Source: Paraburkholderia caffeinitolerans (GTDB lineage Bacteria > Pseudomonadota > Gammaproteobacteria > Burkholderiales > Burkholderiaceae). Taken from it: a DNA stretch of 64,000 nt. The DNA is taken from positions 62,001-126,000 of the forward strand of contig NZ_CADIKL010000005.1 in assembly GCF_902859945.1 (NCBI RefSeq), given 5' to 3'. Both the position numbers and the translations under genes were made by a program. The notes beneath the pieces are model-generated. The model worked only from the letters and a program-made list of their open reading frames with translations. It ran no database searches and was not told the origin of the DNA. Each line of letters begins with the position of its first letter. Position 1 is the stretch's first letter. Of this stretch, positions 46,469 through 55,647 are shown piece by piece.

Positions 46469-47464
46469 ATGGCAACGAATGATTTTCCAATCTCTTCCGA
46501 AAGCGCATTTGGCACCGAGTCGATCTCGGCGTCGGTGACGCATGCCCTTGCTGCGGATGTCTTTGAGCAAGCCGACAATTTGCCGGAATGGCGCCAGTCG
46601 TACTGGCAGTTGACCAACGGCAGGTTTGCTGGGGAGACGTGGTCGGTGAGCACCGCAGGGATGCAGATCTTTCGAGAACAAATGAACCGCTCTGTCGATC
46701 AGCATGGCGAAGCGCCCGTCGGACGTTTAGTTGTCGGCGTCGGCAATCGCTTGATCGGTGAAGGGTTTTGGGGCGGCCGAGGTCTTCATCAGGACAGCGT
46801 GTTGCTGCTGACTGACGGCGCTGAGCTTACTTTCAAGACGCCCACAGAATCCGACTTTTCGTTTATGACCGTTAGCCAAGAATTGCTCGGCGAATCGTGT
46901 TCGTCAGTCGAACTGGAGTCGCTTGAGAAGGTATTGAGGGTTCGGCCGGCGGCAGAGCGTGTATCGCCAGTTCACGCCGCGAAGCTGCGGACGATGCTCC
47001 TCCTCGCGTTGGACGGGACGGTAGACAAGCACGCGTGCGCCTTTGATTTACTGGCCAGTGACCTTTGCCTTGCGGCGCTTGCCGCGCTGGGTACGCCCAG
47101 CGTCGAACGCGTAGCACGGACCACCCAACGCGTTCACCGATACATCGTCAACGCCGTTCGCGACCGCATTCTCGCCGACCCCGGCAGCCCGCCTACTGTG
47201 AGCCAGCTTTGCATTCAGCTGAACATTAGTCAGCGCAGCCTGCACCATGCATTCCATCAGGTGCTGGACATCAGCCCAGTCAAGTATCTCCGAACGGTTC
47301 GCCTGCATCTTGCGCGACGCGCTCTACGCGCATCGCCGCCCGCGCCGGGACGCATTCAGCAGGTCGCACTCGACTGCGGCTTTTGGCACCTCGGCATGTT
47401 CGCCAAGCAGTACTTTGAACTGTTCGGCGAATTGCCATCCAAAACATTGCTGTTGCCGCATTGA
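46469..47464 (+). CDS. AraC-family transcriptional regulator (EutR-like)
   Basis: A 331-residue regulator. The C-terminal AraC HTH pair covers about residues 225-330, with PTVSQLCIQLNISQRSLHHA as the first HTH and GRIQQVALDCGFWHLGMFAK as the second. The N-terminal half and the RVHRYIVNAVRDRI linker resemble EutR-type regulators of ethanolamine use. It is near the amine oxidase, aldehyde dehydrogenase and ethanolamine-type permease and is their likely regulator. Its last 185 bp overlap the end of the opposing CtaG-like frame. Confidence 0.9.
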   Translation: MATNDFPISSESAFGTESISASVTHALAADVFEQADNLPEWRQSYWQLTNGRFAGETWSVSTAGMQIFREQMNRSVDQHGEAPVGRLVVGVGNRLIGEGFWGGRGLHQDSVLLLTDGAELTFKTPTESDFSFMTVSQELLGESCSSVELESLEKVLRVRPAAERVSPVHAAKLRTMLLLALDGTVDKHACAFDLLASDLCLAALAALGTPSVERVARTTQRVHRYIVNAVRDRILADPGSPPTVSQLCIQLNISQRSLHHAFHQVLDISPVKYLRTVRLHLARRALRASPPAPGRIQQVALDCGFWHLGMFAKQYFELFGELPSKTLLLPH

Positions 47465-48269
47465 GATGCCATTGCGGCAACGCGCCCGATTGCACGATTT
47501 TCCAATCCTTAACTGTTGCTCCTTGACACGCTGTATTGCGAGCATAGTTGAGGCCGTGCCAGCCAGCAGTAAACAGGTAAAGCCCGCCCGCGAGCCGTTG
47601 ATCCGCGCTCCACGACAGCGAATGAACGAGTATCCACGCAATGCCGCCGAGAGACGGGCGTGCAGCAGAGCGGCATAGCGCCATGTCGAATGCATAGAGC
47701 GGCGAGGAAAGGCATAGTTCGAGACCGAGGATTGCGACCGGGGTCACGCAAAGCATCCAGAAGAGCGCCGATCGCGTTGCAAATGGTCTTTGATTGCGAA
47801 AAGCTAGGACAAGCCACGTCCCGCTAAGCAGCATCGAAGCGCTCATTGCTGAAAGCACGACGGCGCTCCTCATCGCGAGTGCATGCACGACCGGGATCAT
47901 CCACACGACGCTGATAGTAGCGAAGGCCAACGCGGCAAGCGTGCTCCATAGTTTCACGTATGTGCTGCAATTCGCGTGGCCTGCGTCGCCCTCTGCATCC
48001 ATTGCCCCGGCAGAACATGCTCCAGAGAAAACGAGGCTGGGTACAACGTGGTGAAGCAACACGCTTTGGACTGCATGAATCCAAAGCGCTTGTCGCGCGA
48101 ACTCGTTGACGACGCCACACTGCGCAATCAGCAGCAAAAGCGCTCCACATACGACGCGCCCGTGCGGCCTGAACGAGAGTCGACGCATGTTCGAACGCCG
48201 TTGTGGAGTCAGCAGCTCCCACCGGGCTGACACTCCCGTGAGGACACGGCTTTGATTTAGAACAGGCAT
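47280..48269 (-). CDS. CtaG-like integral membrane protein with an abnormal C-terminus
   Basis: A 329-residue membrane protein with about six hydrophobic segments. SVLLHHVVPSLVF, LCLSSPLYAFDM and LSWSADQRLAGGLYLF resemble the caa3-type cytochrome oxidase assembly factor (CtaG_2) family, whose members are linked to copper insertion. GGAG lies 6 nt before ATG 48269; the GTG at 48281 is an alternative. It follows the copper amine oxidase by 30 bp, so a role in copper supply to that enzyme is possible but unproven. The last 60-80 residues are Arg-rich, read antisense through the AraC gene and probably are not native, suggesting loss of the original 3' end. Confidence 0.6.
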   Translation of the reverse strand: MPVLNQSRVLTGVSARWELLTPQRRSNMRRLSFRPHGRVVCGALLLLIAQCGVVNEFARQALWIHAVQSVLLHHVVPSLVFSGACSAGAMDAEGDAGHANCSTYVKLWSTLAALAFATISVVWMIPVVHALAMRSAVVLSAMSASMLLSGTWLVLAFRNQRPFATRSALFWMLCVTPVAILGLELCLSSPLYAFDMALCRSAARPSLGGIAWILVHSLSWSADQRLAGGLYLFTAGWHGLNYARNTACQGATVKDWKIVQSGALPQWHLNAATAMFWMAIRRTVQSTAWRTCRGAKSRSRVRPAECVPARAAMRVERVAQDAGEPFGDT

Positions 48270-48299
48270 TCGACTCTCCACGCAAGTGCTCTGCGCCCC

Positions 48300-50279
48300 T
48301 TATTTCGCACTATGGCAGCAACTCGAACCGCTCCCGCCACTTGCGCTAACACTCTTGCTATCTTTGCCACCCGGCAGATCCATTGCAGGGTTGGCTGCAA
48401 AGAAGTTATTCGGCTTGAGCTTGAAACCGACATACTCGACCGGCATCACCGGGAAATCTTCGGGCTTGCAGATATGGGTGTGGCCGAAGGTATGCCAGAG
48501 AACGAGATCCTGGTTCTCAATGCTGCGATTCTGCTTTACATAGGCAGGAAGCCCATCGCCGCCCTTGTGCTGGTTCGGATATTCCCCCGAACCGTACCGC
48601 TCGCCCGGAGAGTAACGCGTGACCCACACATGCTTCGATGCAAAGCCGGCCCGTTGATGGAAATAGCTTCCGGGCTGCGCAAGCATGACGGGATTCTGCT
48701 CGGCGACAAGCTTGTAGCCTGGATGATTCCCGGCGGCATTGCGCACGTTGGGGTTGATAATCTTCCAGAAACGTCCGGTTTGCCCGTTCGCTTCGCGGCA
48801 GGCGTCGAGCTCGTTCTTGAACGTCGTCGTCACTGCGTCGAAGACATTTCCATAGCGGTTCCCTTCCCCGACCGGTCTCGGATGGAAGTCTGTCTCCACC
48901 ACTGAATTCTGCTCGCCGTCGACCATCATGTGCAAACGCGCGCTGAAGAAGTGCTGGTGGCTAGGTCCGTATATATCCGCGGCGACCTTTCCGCCGTTCT
49001 GAACCTCTCCGGGTACAAGCGCAGCCGTCTGGATGATGCCGGTCAGCTTCGCCTCGAGCTGGATCGTGCCGTCCTGGTAGAGGTACCAGAAGAAGCCATA
49101 GTCGTAGTTGGCGACCGTACAGAAGAAACTGATAACAAGGCGCCGCGAGCGACGCATTTCGAAGACGCCGGTGCGAAACTCATAATGCTTCCAGAGCGTG
49201 CCGTAATCTTCCTCGTGCATGCAAATGGCATTCTTCATGACGAATGCCTCACCCAGATCGTTTACCGCGGGCACGTCGAAATAACGGATCGCGCCGAGGC
49301 AGTCACAGCCAAGCTCGAGCGAATTAGCGAGTCGGCCGAGTCCATATTCGCCGCCGTCGAAAGCGCATTTCCAGAAGTGATTGAGTTCGTCGCTCGAATA
49401 TGGCACGCCCATGTCGGTCACGCTCGCGCGATAGATAATCGGCCTGACCTCCTCGCCATCGTGGTAACTGAGGTTATGAAGCACAAGGCCCTCGCGCGGC
49501 GTGAAGCCTACGCGGAAGTCCCAGTTTTGCCATGACACTCTCCAGCCGTCCACCGAGAATGTCACACCTTCGGGCTGCGTGATGTGCAGGGGCTTCAAGC
49601 CGTCGCGAGGCGCGCCGAGCGACGGCGTATCGTAGTTGCGTTTTGTCTTCGGGATCGGTACGTTGCGACCGTCGTCAAGCAGGTCGATAACCTTTTCCTC
49701 GTTCAGATCGATGATCGCGACCAGACCTTCAATCGGGTGCGCGTAGCCGTTGTCGGTGATGACATCACGGTAGAACGCGACTCCGCGCATCAGGCGGCGA
49801 CCGCGATAACGCTCCTCATCGCCGAAGTAGCCAAAGGACCATGGATCGATCTGCACGTTGGCAATGTCCTCATCGGTCAAACCACGCCGCTTCACCGCAG
49901 CCCGCCATTCGGGATCTTCCTGAACTATCTTCACGCAGAGGTCGAATTCCTCCACCATGATCGGCGCCTGACCCGTAACTTCTGTATCGAGCGCGCGCCA
50001 GGATACAACCTCCGCTACGCGGAGATCAACGAGCGACTCGTAGGTTGCCCCGGTCGCCTTATCGAGTACGAGCACAAAAGCTTTACGCGAATACGGCATG
50101 CCGGGCTTGAATGCCAGCACTTCGCTTTTACTGGGCTCATCGAGATAAACATACGGAAAACGGCATCGTGGACCAAGTGCTTTCGCGTCCCTCACGATTT
50201 TGCATGCCGCTTCGATCTCGGCAATCGACAAGGGATCAAGAGGATGTGCGCTAAGCACCGCGCTGTGATCGTTCTTCAT
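48300..50279 (-). CDS. Copper-containing primary amine oxidase
   Basis: A 659-residue quinoprotein that oxidises primary amines (phenylethylamine, tyramine and the like) to aldehyde, ammonia and H2O2. The TPQ precursor is Y392 in VANYDYG, which self-processes with copper. H441 and H443 in SHQHFF are two copper ligands, and a later His near WHTFGHTH completes the site. D308 in FDGGEYGLG is the likely catalytic base. No signal peptide is seen, unlike periplasmic E. coli TynA, and the length fits the shorter actinobacterial-type enzymes. The C-terminus is a Gly-Ser-rich tail with two adjacent Cys. It is flanked by the permease and the CtaG-like gene on the same strand. Confidence 0.95.
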   Translation of the reverse strand: MKNDHSAVLSAHPLDPLSIAEIEAACKIVRDAKALGPRCRFPYVYLDEPSKSEVLAFKPGMPYSRKAFVLVLDKATGATYESLVDLRVAEVVSWRALDTEVTGQAPIMVEEFDLCVKIVQEDPEWRAAVKRRGLTDEDIANVQIDPWSFGYFGDEERYRGRRLMRGVAFYRDVITDNGYAHPIEGLVAIIDLNEEKVIDLLDDGRNVPIPKTKRNYDTPSLGAPRDGLKPLHITQPEGVTFSVDGWRVSWQNWDFRVGFTPREGLVLHNLSYHDGEEVRPIIYRASVTDMGVPYSSDELNHFWKCAFDGGEYGLGRLANSLELGCDCLGAIRYFDVPAVNDLGEAFVMKNAICMHEEDYGTLWKHYEFRTGVFEMRRSRRLVISFFCTVANYDYGFFWYLYQDGTIQLEAKLTGIIQTAALVPGEVQNGGKVAADIYGPSHQHFFSARLHMMVDGEQNSVVETDFHPRPVGEGNRYGNVFDAVTTTFKNELDACREANGQTGRFWKIINPNVRNAAGNHPGYKLVAEQNPVMLAQPGSYFHQRAGFASKHVWVTRYSPGERYGSGEYPNQHKGGDGLPAYVKQNRSIENQDLVLWHTFGHTHICKPEDFPVMPVEYVGFKLKPNNFFAANPAMDLPGGKDSKSVSASGGSGSSCCHSAK

Positions 50280-50406
50280 TGAGGGACCTTCAATGTCTGG
50301 GTTGGCGGCTGCGTAGAGCCGATAGATTCATTGTTAGCGGAGCAAATTTGCGTGGATATCAAGTTTCAGCAAGACTCGCCGGGCAACAAGGTAGGGGCGC
50401 CGGAAG

Positions 50407-51789
50407 TCAATCGCCCTGTAGCGACGCGAGCGAGGGAGCCTCTTCGTGCACGCGCTGGTCGCGTGTGAAGTGGTAGTACAAATAGAAGATGCCCATCATG
50501 ACGAGATACAGCCCCGAAAGCATCGCGTTGTAGTACAGCATCGTGACAAGGCACACGACCGCGAGACACAGCGCAAGAGCCGGAAAGAGCGGATAGGCGA
50601 TCGCGCGATATGGGCGGTTCAGATCAGGCTCGCGACGGCGCAGCGCAAAGAGACTGGCCATCGACACGATGTACATCGTGATAGCGCCGAGCACCGACAA
50701 CGTGACGATGTTGGCCGTTAGCGTCTGGCCACCGAACGTGACGAGCGAGTCGCTGAAAATGGCTGCGATGCCGACCACACCACCGGCGAGAATCGCCCGA
50801 TGGGGCGTATGGAACCGCGGATGCACGGCTGACAGCCACCGGGGCAAGTAACCTTCACGGGCCATTGCAAAAACGCAGCGTGAGTAGCCCAGAATGATGC
50901 CGTGGAACGACGCCACGAGACCAAACAGGCCGAGCCACACGAGCATGTGTAACCAGTTGCTGTGATTACCGACTACCGCCTTCATTGCTTGCGGAAGCGG
51001 GTCGTTGATATTCGCGAGCACACGCCAGTCGCCGACTCCGCCTGCAAACATCATCACGCCAATGGCAAGCACGAGCAGCGTCAGAATGCCCGTGATGTAC
51101 GCGACGGGAATCGTACGAGTCGGGTTCTTCGCTTCCTCCGCAGCCATTGCCACGCCTTCGATAGCGAGAAAGAACCAGATCGCGAAAGGCACCGCCGCGA
51201 ACAGACCCGGCACCACACCGAGCGAGAAATGATCGTGACCGGCCCAGCCATGCGCCACGAAATTAGCGACCGAAAATCCGGGCGACACGACGCCCATGAA
51301 AACCAGCAATTCGATGATCGCGAGTATCGTCACGATCAATTCGAAGGTTGCCGCCATGCGCACGCCAAGGATGTTCAAACCCATGAAAACGACGTAAGCA
51401 CCGACGGCCATCCACTTCGGATCGACGCTGGGAAACTGGACATTGAGATAGGCGCCGATCGCCATCGCGATTGCAGGCGGTGCAAACACGAATTCGATCA
51501 GCGTCGCAAAGCCGGCAATGAACCCGATTCTCGGGCCGAACGCGCGCCGGGCGTATGCGAAGGGGCCACCCGCGTTTGGAATAGAGGTGGTGAGTTCCGT
51601 GAAGCTGAAAATGAAGGTCGTGTACATCACCGCGACGACGACGGAGGTAACGATGAATCCAAGGGTACCCGCGGCAGACCAGCCGTAGCTCCACCCAAAG
51701 TATTCGCCAGCGATGACAAGGCCGACAGCTAGGCCCCAAAGGTGCCACGCATTAAGCGTTGGCTGAAGGGATTGGTTCGACGGTTGCAT
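50407..51789 (-). CDS. eat: Ethanolamine-type APC permease
   Basis: A 460-residue APC-superfamily permease with 12 helices. LNAWHLWGLAVGLVIAGEYF and GWSYGWSAAGTLGF are characteristic of the ethanolamine permease (Eat) group, and FFLAIEGVAMAAEEAKNP is the conserved helix 6 region. The start ATG 51789 (MQPSNQSLQ) is preferred over the open frame to 51903, because the decayed copy at 41831 begins at the same place. It precedes the amine oxidase on the same strand by 127 bp and likely imports its substrate. Confidence 0.92.
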   Translation of the reverse strand: MQPSNQSLQPTLNAWHLWGLAVGLVIAGEYFGWSYGWSAAGTLGFIVTSVVVAVMYTTFIFSFTELTTSIPNAGGPFAYARRAFGPRIGFIAGFATLIEFVFAPPAIAMAIGAYLNVQFPSVDPKWMAVGAYVVFMGLNILGVRMAATFELIVTILAIIELLVFMGVVSPGFSVANFVAHGWAGHDHFSLGVVPGLFAAVPFAIWFFLAIEGVAMAAEEAKNPTRTIPVAYITGILTLLVLAIGVMMFAGGVGDWRVLANINDPLPQAMKAVVGNHSNWLHMLVWLGLFGLVASFHGIILGYSRCVFAMAREGYLPRWLSAVHPRFHTPHRAILAGGVVGIAAIFSDSLVTFGGQTLTANIVTLSVLGAITMYIVSMASLFALRRREPDLNRPYRAIAYPLFPALALCLAVVCLVTMLYYNAMLSGLYLVMMGIFYLYYHFTRDQRVHEEAPSLASLQGD

Positions 51790-52067
51790 GTTGGGCTCGT
51801 CAAGTTGGTGGGTGAGCGCCCAATTTATGCAGCCGAAATTTCTGCACCTATCTGGAATCAGCAAGACATGCGACGTTTCCGGAATGAAACCTCCTTCCGG
51901 CATCCATCCGCATTCTCTTTGTTTGGATTTCGTAATGTTAATGACAGCATTGTGCTTTTACGGGGGGCGAGCAGCCACCGGGCCGGCGAGCCCTCCAGTG
52001 CTAACAATCTTGGGTACCCAGACATGTCAGGCGAGTTGTCGCCTCACCCGAACTGATTGGTGTTGCC

Positions 52068-52567
52068 GTTCGTCAATTCTGCTAATGATGTCCGTTGGAG
52101 CGCTAATCGTGCCCATTAATTCTGCTAGCGCGGCTTTTTCTACCGCAACGCGAACTCACTGCCCGGCACGACTGACAAAGCGCAGGACGACGCCGTGCTG
52201 ACCAACATCCACACAAGGGGATGTTGAAGGCCCCCGATGTGACACACAAAGTGCCGTACTGTATGGCGTTTTTGATCTGCGCACTGAGATGGGCACCTTC
52301 CGAAGATCAAAAAAATGACCTCCGATATTTACACTTGCTGCCGCTTCAAGCGAATGCACCTATCGCGCTCCTCTACAACCGTACTAGCCGAATTAGCGGA
52401 CACGACAAACGCGTTAGCAAAATCAACGGACATCCGAGCGTGCGTGTGTTGCTGAAACGCAACGCCTAGAAAAGCGTGCGAAACCGCCGCTATGCCTTGT
52501 TTTGCAGGGCCAAAATGCAGTCTTACATTAGCGTAATCTATGGACACGATTAGCAGTTTTTAAGGAC
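52068..52567. repeat. Array of about 20-bp repeats in inverted clusters (possible solo transposon ends)
   Basis: Six copies of a 20-21-bp degenerate repeat, consensus GTCCRTWRATTCTGCTAAYG, plus one shifted copy. On the plus strand: 52068-52087, 52111-52130, and the shifted 52090-52109. On the minus strand: 52382-52401, 52412-52431, 52526-52545, 52547-52567. Neighbouring copies are 21-22 bp apart in two places. Direct repeats within each cluster and inverted orientation between clusters resemble the multiple transposase-binding sites at the ends of IS21-family or Tn7/Tn552-like elements. The 250 bp between the clusters hold no transposase; a 72-codon minus-strand frame (52329-52547) overlaps the right cluster. 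Confidence 0.7.
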
Positions 52568-52603
52568 TTCAACACATACCGCCCGTTTTGCACTAATGCA
52601 CGA

Positions 52604-55063
52604 TTACTCGCGCTCGTCGTAGACAATGGTGAGTTCGGCCTCTTCATTGCCGCGGTAGATACGCCGCGTCCGATCGTTGACGGAAACGACGTTGAATCCC
52701 TCCCCGCGTGCGTGGAGAATTCTCCCCGCCAATTTTCGCAAGTCTTTGTCTTTTACAGCTTCGATGACCCGGGCGGCAGACAGTGACAAACGGCTCTCAA
52801 CCCTTGACGCTGCCCCGATTTCCTCGCTGAACGGCGATAGTGCCAATTGCATCTCGGCGTCATAGGCAGGCTTGATGTACTTGCCGGTCACATAGGCATG
52901 CAGCAACAGGCAGGCTCGCTGGACATCGACCTGCACAACGACCCCATCCCTCACGTTTGTCGACTTTCGCACCCATTTACTAAGTAGCTCCTCGAGCGGG
53001 CCGTAGCGCTGACTCGCGATGGTCAGCGACTTGTCAACGTCATCGGTTTCGCGAACTCGTTGCGCAATTCGAACGATAAGTGCCGCCAAAAACGCTTTGG
53101 TCGCCGCTGTGTCTCCGTTGTGGGCCATGCGCAGCAGACACAGCGCAGCTAGCGCAGATGTCTCCTTGTCAAACCGAAGTACGGCGTAGGCTAGGGTGTT
53201 AATCGTGTCGGCGCGCGACAGCGGCCAATCAGCACGATCCTCATGTGCGATACCGACAATAGCGATGTGCGCGGGCGAGCAACTGGATGACCTCGCCGTC
53301 GCGGCGATTTCCTTTACAAGCGCAGCGTCCGATTGGAAATAGCGAAGGTAGTCTATGGTGAGCGGCCCTTCGCAGGCGCTCAGCGTTTCGAACCAGCTCG
53401 CGAGATGGCTTTGGTCCGGCGCAGCGTCGAGGAAACTGCGAATGTCCGGCGTGATGGCGGAACTCATGAGGACGTGTTGATCCGGCGTAAGCCGGACAGT
53501 GCGCAGACGGTCGGCAACAAGAAACTCCTGAAATGAGCGGTGTGCAAAGTACAGGATGCCCGCTTCCTTCTCTTCGGTCAGACTCGACACGATGTATTCG
53601 GTCAGTTTGGCCGCCCCATCAGTCGCATCGCCATCCGGCAACTGATCGACGAGGGCTTGAGGGATCTCGTCTCGGTTGAAGTAACCCTGACCATCACTTG
53701 CTTTCGTCCAGGACCACCACCCCAGTTCCTTCTGAAACGAATACCTTGCCTCGAGGGGGATAACCCCGCGTGCACGCTTCTCCTCCGTATCGCGCGCGAT
53801 CAATTGCCTGATGAACTGGTCGTACAACGTGTAGCTGGTGAAGCCATCGAGCCTGAAATTCGGATCATAGGCCAGCTCAGCGACGATCCTTGCTTGCACC
53901 GGGCGCCGGAGAAGGTCAGGGCTAACCTTTAAGATGACTTCCCGCACACGCAGATCGACGAATTCGGTCACAGTCACGCCGTTAACGTGCGTCAGATGTC
54001 TCAGCAAATGTCCGAGGTACGCACGCAAGAACCGTTCAATCTCCTCGGCATTGAAGAAGGCAATCTCCTCCTCGCGCCACGGCGCAAACTGAGGATCATT
54101 TACCGTTTGCGATCCAACGCGTCGCTGGCCGCGGAGCACATGCGTACGCGCCTCGGTTGGCAGTGCGTTCGGACGGCCGAGCAGCAGTACTCTTGCCTTC
54201 GGCCCGAGCAGGCGATTGAACTCCCTAAACGTGGCATGAAAGTCCGCGACTGACATCGCGTGCTTCATCTCGTCAAATCCGTCAAGGACGACGAACAGCC
54301 GCCCCTCGGCATTCAGATGCATGAGCGTGTGAAACCGAAAGTCCGTCGCGGGAAAGCGGGCCGTGAACTCCTTTCCGAAGAGAGCCTCGAGCTGTGTCTC
54401 GTGTACCACCTGTCCCAACCGAATGAGGATTGGGATGCGTTCAGCGGGATCCGCACGGTGTCGCGCAGCCTGCTGCGAGACGACCCGCAGCGCGAGGCTC
54501 GTCTTGCCTTTTCCATATCCCCCAAGGATGGCCAGCGGCATTGGATCGTCGGATCGCATCCAATCTTCGATAACGGCTAGTGCGGGTTTTTCGTGTCCCT
54601 CGAAACGGGCGTCCACGTAATAGCTTTCCAGATCGCTGGCTTTGAACGTACCAGCGAGCTGTGTCACATAGTCGTTCAACCCGATCAGGCTGTCCTCGAA
54701 CTGCTCGTACGTCTGGAACCTCAGTGACGGTATTCCGTCGACATACGCACGCGCCATCGCGTTAATGTCCTTCCTGGCAACGATGATGACAATATCTAGC
54801 TCGTGTTTGTCGACGAGCGGGTCGTAGTCCGACCAGATCCTCGTTCGGATATCATCCTTTGTAAGCGGAGCTGCTTCGTTCTTACATTCGACGCCGACGG
54901 TGATCCGCCGGCCAAACTCGACGTACGTGTAGACCACGTCGACCTTCTTATGGCCAACTAGGACTTCCGTCCGGACATCGGAATATTTCGTGCGCAGGAG
55001 GCTCGCAACGGCGTCGCGAAAAGCGTTGCCGACTTCCGTTGTATTGGCAGGGTTAGCGCGCAT
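52604..55063 (-). CDS. NACHT-domain NTPase with N-terminal nuclease-like domain (antiphage candidate)
   Basis: An 819-residue STAND-type protein. Residues 1-110 look like a PD-(D/E)xK nuclease: D42, then E59-C-K61 in TVGVECKN, with an Mrr-like predicted fold. The NACHT domain has Walker A at 181-189 (GGYGKGKTS) and Walker B VVLDGFDEM with D261 and D264-E265. The remaining 450 residues are helical and likely form the sensor. Bacterial NACHT proteins of this layout are known antiphage systems in which sensing triggers an effector; here DNA cutting is the predicted effector. It is a single gene with no visible partner. A 12-bp inverted repeat lies just upstream. It sits between transposon-like repeats and a mobilisation block. 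Confidence 0.88.
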   Translation of the reverse strand: MRANPANTTEVGNAFRDAVASLLRTKYSDVRTEVLVGHKKVDVVYTYVEFGRRITVGVECKNEAAPLTKDDIRTRIWSDYDPLVDKHELDIVIIVARKDINAMARAYVDGIPSLRFQTYEQFEDSLIGLNDYVTQLAGTFKASDLESYYVDARFEGHEKPALAVIEDWMRSDDPMPLAILGGYGKGKTSLALRVVSQQAARHRADPAERIPILIRLGQVVHETQLEALFGKEFTARFPATDFRFHTLMHLNAEGRLFVVLDGFDEMKHAMSVADFHATFREFNRLLGPKARVLLLGRPNALPTEARTHVLRGQRRVGSQTVNDPQFAPWREEEIAFFNAEEIERFLRAYLGHLLRHLTHVNGVTVTEFVDLRVREVILKVSPDLLRRPVQARIVAELAYDPNFRLDGFTSYTLYDQFIRQLIARDTEEKRARGVIPLEARYSFQKELGWWSWTKASDGQGYFNRDEIPQALVDQLPDGDATDGAAKLTEYIVSSLTEEKEAGILYFAHRSFQEFLVADRLRTVRLTPDQHVLMSSAITPDIRSFLDAAPDQSHLASWFETLSACEGPLTIDYLRYFQSDAALVKEIAATARSSSCSPAHIAIVGIAHEDRADWPLSRADTINTLAYAVLRFDKETSALAALCLLRMAHNGDTAATKAFLAALIVRIAQRVRETDDVDKSLTIASQRYGPLEELLSKWVRKSTNVRDGVVVQVDVQRACLLLHAYVTGKYIKPAYDAEMQLALSPFSEEIGAASRVESRLSLSAARVIEAVKDKDLRKLAGRILHARGEGFNVVSVNDRTRRIYRGNEEAELTIVYDERE

Positions 55064-55091
55064 CGTAGTGTTCTCAGTTTGTCTTCACTGT

Positions 55092-55121
55092 CGTCGCGAC
55101 GCGCATGGCCGCGTCGCGACG
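55092..55121. promoter_or_regulatory. Perfect 12-bp inverted repeat upstream of the NACHT gene
   Basis: CGTCGCGACGCG (55092-55103) and CGCGTCGCGACG (55110-55121) are separated by 6 nt and lie 29-58 bp upstream of the NACHT start codon. It could be an operator or a 5'-UTR hairpin that limits expression. Confidence 0.5.
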
Positions 55122-55368
55122 TCGGACCGCCCATGGCAGTTTCATCGCGAAATGCTGGGCGCCGCGCTCCCGCAAATTGTTCCATTTGTCGGTGTTAACG
55201 AATGTCCTGCCCCTTCGTATCAAACGACTCGATCATCGCGCGCTGCCCACGCGCTCAGGCCTTCTGCCAGACGCGGCCGTTCTCTACCGTCACGATCTGC
55301 GGCAGCGATTTGGCCGGCAACGCTACCGTCGGCACGTATCTTATCTAGCCGACGACGTGTGCCCGGTC
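55122..55368. other. Region between the NACHT and HU genes
   Basis: No gene is recognised. It should hold the NACHT promoter; no clear T-rich terminator for HU was found. Confidence 0.4.
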
Positions 55369-55647
55369 TCATCCGCCGTTCACCGCATCCTTGAAAGCCT
55401 TGCCCGCGGTGAACTTGACCGTCTTCGCGGCCGGAATCTGGATCTCGGCGCCGGTTGCCGGATTGCGGCCGACCCGTGCGGCGCGCGCGCCTACCGAGAA
55501 CGAGCCGAATCCGATCAGCTGTACCGTTTTGCCCTTCGTCAGTTCGCCTGTGATGGCCGCGATCACCGCGTCGATCGTCTCGCCCGTGGCGACCTTGCTG
55601 TCGCCCGTCTTCGCGGCCACGGCATCGACCAGCTCCTGCTTGTTCAT
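55369..55647 (-). CDS. HU-family DNA-binding protein
   Basis: A 92-residue histone-like protein, the standard HU length. The N-terminus [19 protein letters not shown] and the beta-arm signature [20 protein letters not shown] are intact. The frame is open to 55944 but GAGG upstream and the family N-terminus fix the start at ATG 55647. It bends and compacts DNA; on mobile DNA such copies often assist recombination or act as stealth factors. Being beside the relaxase/ParB block it is more likely an accessory copy than the main chromosomal hupB. Confidence 0.93.
   Translation of the reverse strand: MNKQELVDAVAAKTGDSKVATGETIDAVIAAITGELTKGKTVQLIGFGSFSVGARAARVGRNPATGAEIQIPAAKTVKFTAGKAFKDAVNGG

Noticed and set aside
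52329..52547. 72-codon frame inside the repeat array
   Set aside because: It runs through the repeats themselves and has no recognisable domain; more likely non-coding.
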